Shown here: one piece after another, positions 59,556-64,000 of the stretch
How positions within the stretch are numbered: the first letter of the stretch is position 1
How the letters are laid out: each line of letters starts with the position of its first letter
From: Trichostrongylus colubriformis
Lineage: Eukaryota; Nematoda; Chromadorea; Rhabditida; Trichostrongylidae
DNA length: 64,000 nucleotides
NCBI GenBank assembly: GCA_963978905.1
Contig: OZ022259.1
Coordinates: forward strand, 45,092,727 to 45,156,726
Reading direction: 5' to 3'
Translations under genes and position numbers: made by a program
Notes under the pieces: model-generated
The model's input: the letters and a program-made list of their open reading frames with translations, nothing else
What the model was told of the DNA's origin: nothing
The model's database searches: none

Positions 59556-59795
59556 ATACATGTGGGTTATGTCATTGGGACAGAAAAATCGTGTGACTGC
59601 GTTTGGCGCGCGACGGTATGGTGCGAGCTATGCGCGCCGTATTAGTTGAGTCCTGAAGCGATTACACCTGGATTAAGGCGTAGAGACCGTCATCGCTTTA
59701 GGACCCTTCCGATACTGTGCGCAAAGCTCGCACCATCCCGTCGCACACCAATTACCGCAAAGCGATTTTTTTGTCGTAATGGCATACACCCTCAT
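59556..59795. mobile_element. Fold-back family C, copy 2
   Basis: GGGTTATGTCATTGGGACAG at the left and GTCGTAATGGCATACACCCT at the right; interior GGTATGGTGCGAGC pairs with GCTCGCACCATCC. Confidence 0.65.
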
Positions 59796-60018
59796 ACATG
59801 TCATCCATAAGAGATGGAATGCAGAGAAAGAAGCCCCAGTCAGATCCAGCTCAGTGGTCGAATTCATAAATAGGTCCCAGATGTCCCAGGGCTGCCTATG
59901 CCCGTATTCCAGGTGCCGGCTATGACAGAAACTGCGAAAAACTTGTAGGATTCACTCTTTGTTTTGTCATACGGAAGAATGGATGGAGAGTCGTTTACGG
60001 GGGGTAAGGGCCGTGTTA

Positions 60019-60190
60019 GGCCGCGTTCATACTTTGTGGTGCCGGCGGTAGGGCGTGGCTGCGGGTTTCTGCGTCTCCGCGTGTGCCACCCTGTCTCGTT
60101 GCTTGTGTCGTCTCGGCACCTCCCTTGCCATTCTGCTTCACTGCTTGAGAAAGCAGTCACGCCTTGCCGGCGCAAAGTATGAACGTGGCC
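60019..60190. mobile_element. PIF/Harbinger-like MITE, copy 3
   Basis: GGCCGCGTTCATACTTTG and CAAAGTATGAACGTGGCC ends, flanked by direct TTA. The interior resembles copies 1 and 2 (GTGGCTGCG near the ends). Confidence 0.7.
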
Positions 60191-60894
60191 TTACTAATTT
60201 GTGGAGTTAGGTGGACGGTATGTCAGCTCTCTCAGATGAGTGCATTATCCCGCTAGGGGTATCCGTGCACGAAGGAAATCTACAGTCGAAGAGCTCCCCA
60301 TTTGTGTTCAGATCGAAGAATTCGGTGTTATCAAAACATACTGATGTTGATTCTGACCTGACCTACCGTACCCGCCGTTGCTGGAGCCCATTGATCGTGC
60401 CTGCCACATCTGCGCCTTTTCGCTGTCGATACTGCCTGAATGCAGTGCTTGTCGGTTGCAGTGTTTGTCATTTACTCATTTCCCAAACCTCTTCTATACG
60501 TTTAACTGCATATTAATTGTAGCGCAGCTCTTGTTATTCATCTTCAAAATGGTTTCACTACTACAGGCATGTCATATTTTGTTATCACTTAGCTTTGAAA
60601 CACAAATTAAACAAAAATAAGCGCGACCGAGATTGAAATGCTTTTCCTCTATGAAAGTGATTTTTGTCGATGAAACATATTTGAGATAGAGACAAAGGTT
60701 TCTGTATGTGCTTCTATTCATTGACTTCCGTCGATATTCGGGAAAAATCAGTGCAAAATCAGAAGATCAGTTACAGTTCTTTGAGATTCACTAGGGCTGT
60801 CACTAAGAAATTTTGCAAAAAGAAACTGCCGAAATTAGGGTGTTTCGGATGTAGGGAGACGGAAAAGGATGAGCGTCAACTTTTTCATGGCGAT

Positions 60895-61265
60895 CAGACT
60901 GAAATTTGAACGAATCGTTCACGGAATCCACGATTCCATTAATCGCAATTTGTTTAAATTCCTGCCCAGCAATATTTGGATAGAAGTCGTCAAGCAGAAC
61001 GCATTTCAAATTTTTGCGCCCAATGTTGACTTGCTTCTCACTCTGCATCCCTGACCACGTGACCTTCTCCTTTTTGCTCCTATAGTCCTCGTGACTGCCC
61101 CCCACGGATGCCCCACCTCGTCGGTCGTCTTCGTGACGATTTGAGGAGCACCCGATTTCTTGTGTTTTTCGCGTGAAGCTTTGCATGCGGTCCTTAGTAG
61201 GCAAATACAGCATGAATGTGTATAGGTGAGTGACAAACTCAGTTTTGCGTAGTACTCCATGATTC
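60895..61265. repeat. Fold-back family D, related copy 4
   Basis: CACTCTGCATCCCTGACCAC and AGGCAAATACAGCATGAATG match copies 1 to 3. Confidence 0.5.
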
Positions 61266-61393
61266 ACACTGTGTTAGGCAGTTGAAGGAACCCCGAGCTT
61301 TATGTCCAAGGGTTGGATTCGCTATTCATATGGAGCAACTCCTACTTTTTATACAGGATTGCATCATTGTATTAATGTTCGCGTTGCATTTAA

Positions 61394-63111
61394 AGGTGCA
61401 CCACGCGATAATCAGATTAGTAGCTTACTTCCTTAGGGAAATTGGACCTTGTCCTTTTATATTATAACTGCTGAGACCGCATCCTTGTTGTGGCTGCGCG
61501 GTGCACCTTCACGGTGTTGTGCCGGCTTGAACCCAACAGAGCCACGCCCACCTACCCAAATCACACTTGGCATGAGATGATCAAATTTCTAACGTGGCGC
61601 TTACGTGGAGAAGGATACTTGCGATAAGAGAAGGTAATTTGATGAAACAGCCAATTATTGGGTTGGGGAATAAGTCCCCGCCGTTTTTTTCAACCCCGTC
61701 TGAAGGCAAAAAAATGGCACTTGCGCACCTCATCTTTCTCGTCTGCCATCATAATCAAAGAATGTATGTGCATATGTTTTCGATAGAGCTTTTTCAGCTC
61801 TATAAAATGGTACCACTCTTTATTCAAATCGTTCAAGTTTTTGCTGTTTTTAAGACTTACAAATGCAGTACTAGCAAAAGTGTGCTTTTTCGTTATCTCC
61901 TTTTCCTCGCCTACCATCAAGATTGGAGAGGGTGTGCATACATGCATTCGATAGAGCTCTTTTTGCTCTACAAAATGATGCCTTTCTTCTTTTGTATCCT
62001 CTCATATTTTAGCATGTGGGAGTAAGTCTCCACGTGTTTTTCAATTCAAAATTGCGTAATGAAAACAAATTTTTTTGGCAGATTGTTTTGTATCGTTCGA
62101 TAGAGCTCTTTTCGCTCTACAAGATAGTAATCACGGTTTTTGTTCAAACTGATTTTTGACATTTTTTAGATCATTTAAAAGTCGACGAAATCGAGCATTT
62201 TCGACACCATGTGACAAAAATACTCGATTTCGTCGACTTTTAAATGATCTAAAAAATGTCAAAAATCAGTTTGAACAAAAACCGTAATTACTATCTTGTA
62301 GAGCGAAAAGAGCTCTATCGAACGATACAAAACAATCTGCCAAAAAAATTTGTTTTCATTACGCAATTCTGAATTGAAAAACACGTGGAGACTTACTCCC
62401 ACATGCTAAAATATGAGAGGATACAAAAGAAGAAAGGCATCATTGTGTAGAGCAAAAAGAGCTCTATCGAATGCATATATGCACACCCTCCTTAATCTCG
62501 ATGGTAGGCGAGGAAAAGGAGATAACGAAAAAGCCCACTTTTGCTAGTAGTGCATTTGTAAGTCTTAAAAACAGCAAAAACTTGAACGATTTGAATAAAG
62601 AGTGGTACCATTTTGTAGAGCTGAAAAAGCTCTATCGAAAACATATGCACATACATTTTTTGATTTTGATGGCAGAAGAGAAAGATGAGGTGCGCAAGTG
62701 CCACTTTTTTGCCTTCAGCTCACTTCATTTCCAAACCTCATAAATATTAGGTTGTCGAAGATATCGAAAAACAGATAGTAGCATTCTGTAGAGCAAGAAA
62801 AGCTCTATCGAAAACATATATTGGCTTTGTCGAAAGATGGAGGGAACAATGTGAAAAACGGGGTTGAAAAAAACGGCGGGGACTTATTCCCCAACCCAAT
62901 AGATGATGAAAGGAGCTTTCACATTGGAAACTGTTCGTCTTAGGCTAAGTGTGATTTGGTTTGGTGGGCGTGGCTTGGATGTGTTCGAGCTGGGAAAACG
63001 CCGAGAGAGTGCGCCTGTCAGCCGCAACAAAGATGCGGCGTGAGCAGTTACCCAAGGGCCTACTCGCCACAAGAAAGTAAGCCGCTAATCTGATTATCGC
63101 GTGGTGTGCCT
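61394..63111. mobile_element. TTAA-type fold-back element 4, interrupted by a mariner-type element
   Basis: Left flank TTAA, right flank TTGA. Ends AGGTGCACCACGCGATAATC and GATTATCGCGTGGTGTGCCT. Inner blocks also pair (for example GTGGGCGTGGCT near 62965). Without the nested insertion it would be about 0.48 kb. Confidence 0.7.
61658..62899. mobile_element. Mariner-type fold-back element, 1242 bp
   Basis: Ends TTGGGTTGGGGAATAAGTCC and GGACTTATTCCCCAACCCAA, flanked by TA dinucleotides as in Tc1/mariner. The arms are long inverted copies that meet at about 62195-62220. There is no transposase. The right arm has an extra block (about 62725-62865). Each arm contains repeated GATAGAGCTC...GCTCTAC mini-hairpins. 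Confidence 0.8.
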
Positions 63112-64000
63112 TTGATGGCGAAAGAAAGAACCAGAACCAGTCAGTATAAAAGGTGCGTAACAAGGATAACATTACCGTAACTCCCAAAAGTGTGTTTCCC
63201 AGCTTGATTCGACCTTGTTAGTGCTCCCATATAGTTTCGCTCGTTCGAACTGGTTTCTTGGGTTTCTGGCAAACCTCTGTATCCTCTAAAAGCACATTCT
63301 CGATGGAAGCTACTTTTTTGACCAATAGGGCAATTGCGCCGCACGGAGATCTGATTCACATGGCGCGATGACCCAACTGGAGCGTCCCGACGCACACCCA
63401 CTGATGAGCACCGTTGGAAAAGAGGCTTGATTTGTTAAGCAATAAAACCACTCGATCTTATTGTTAGCTGGAAAGGGTTCAGCAACGATCATAATAAGAG
63501 GGATCAATTGTCGACATGGTTGCGATTTTGAAAAAATGGTTTCGGAAGTCATTTTTGTGTACTCTGTTATTATTACTGGAAAAAGCTGGTGATTACTGAT
63601 AAAAAGTAGTGCATAAATGAGCTACATCTTGGAAATATATACTGTACCAGCTGGCCGGCACGCACTACTGTGCGCGAAACACCATGTGCGTCAGTAAGTC
63701 GGGCTGTATTGCTCTTTTTCTTTAGAACAGAGTATTTCAGTGCACACCCAGCCCACCGTGGGAGGTGCTTCAGTTGATCCATGTGTGGTCTTTACTTCTT
63801 GTCCCATGCCCTATCCATCCAAACTTGTCCCCATCTCCACCGATCGTTTTTCATAAAATGTCCAAGCTCCGTCTACCAGCACAAATGCTCTGTCATTGTG
63901 TCCTGCATTCTTTCCTGACCTTCAGAAACTAATCCCTGACCTTGATCCATCTCCTCCCTACGTTTGGGGCACATTCGAACCCAATCAACAATTTCTGAAC

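Larger units (their letters stand above)
59500..64000. other. Transposon-rich region without a recognised gene
   Basis: Consists of a fold-back copy (59556-59795), a PIF/Harbinger-like MITE, a fold-back family copy (60895-61265) and a TTAA-flanked element with a nested mariner-type fold-back. No exon chain was found in 63112-64000. A segment at 63640-63700 resembles 42480-42540. Confidence 0.6.

Noticed and set aside
61594..62743. Two similar open frames in opposite halves of the fold-back (peptides with ELKKLYRKHMH)
   Set aside because: They arise because the arms are inverted copies of the same repeat; frames on both strands resemble each other and no start, splice or domain signal supports translation.

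Overview
The window is nuclear DNA of a nematode, most likely a strongylid (hookworm-type) species. The genes are broken by many introns with nematode-style acceptors (TTTTCAG and similar) and GTGAGT/GTAAGT donors. Putative spliced-leader acceptors lie just upstream of start codons, introns run to several kb, and the space between exons is packed with short inverted-repeat transposons, tRNA-derived SINE-like repeats and tandem repeats. I see no bacterial operon structure, CRISPR array or rRNA. Species assignment is inference; no alignment was run.

Three protein-coding genes can be reconstructed by following reading phase across splice sites. (1) On the plus strand, about 17846-36957, a 19-exon gene encodes about 976 residues. 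It has two separate BED-type zinc fingers, each directly preceded by a very basic patch, then poly-glutamine, a sumoylation-type motif and C-terminal Arg-rich repeats resembling the STPR (23-residue) DNA-binding repeat. It looks like a nuclear DNA-binding regulator. (2) On the plus strand, about 44184-57088, ten exons encode a DEG/ENaC (amiloride-sensitive type) cation channel subunit with TM1, a Cys-rich ectodomain and TM2 carrying a Gly-Val-Ser selectivity-filter motif. Exon 2 carries an apparent one-base frameshift. (3) On the minus strand, 59487-58240, two exons encode a Tyr/Gln/Ser/Asn/Gly-rich, prion-like low-complexity protein of about 374 residues with a basic C-terminus.

Layout: 1-17.8 kb has no convincing gene, only dispersed repeats, a 185-bp direct duplication and a CpG-rich block near 9 kb with a possible orphan exon. 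17.8-37.5 kb is the BED/STPR gene. Its 5-kb sixth intron holds a 5'-truncated Penelope-like retroelement (RT C-terminal end plus GIY-YIG endonuclease) bounded by 391-bp, nearly identical inverted arms. 37.5-44.1 kb is intergenic and rich in fold-back elements and tandem arrays. 44.1-57.1 kb is the channel gene, whose introns hold a 266-bp-unit tandem array and several fold-back elements. 58.1-59.5 kb is the minus-strand gene, convergent with the channel gene. 59.5-64 kb is transposon-dominated and includes a 1.24-kb mariner-type fold-back nested inside a TTAA-flanked element.

The most notable items are the Penelope-like element with intact-looking inverted ends and a candidate target duplication, the two-BED plus STPR protein architecture, the channel frameshift, and a set of fold-back elements that share ends but differ in body.
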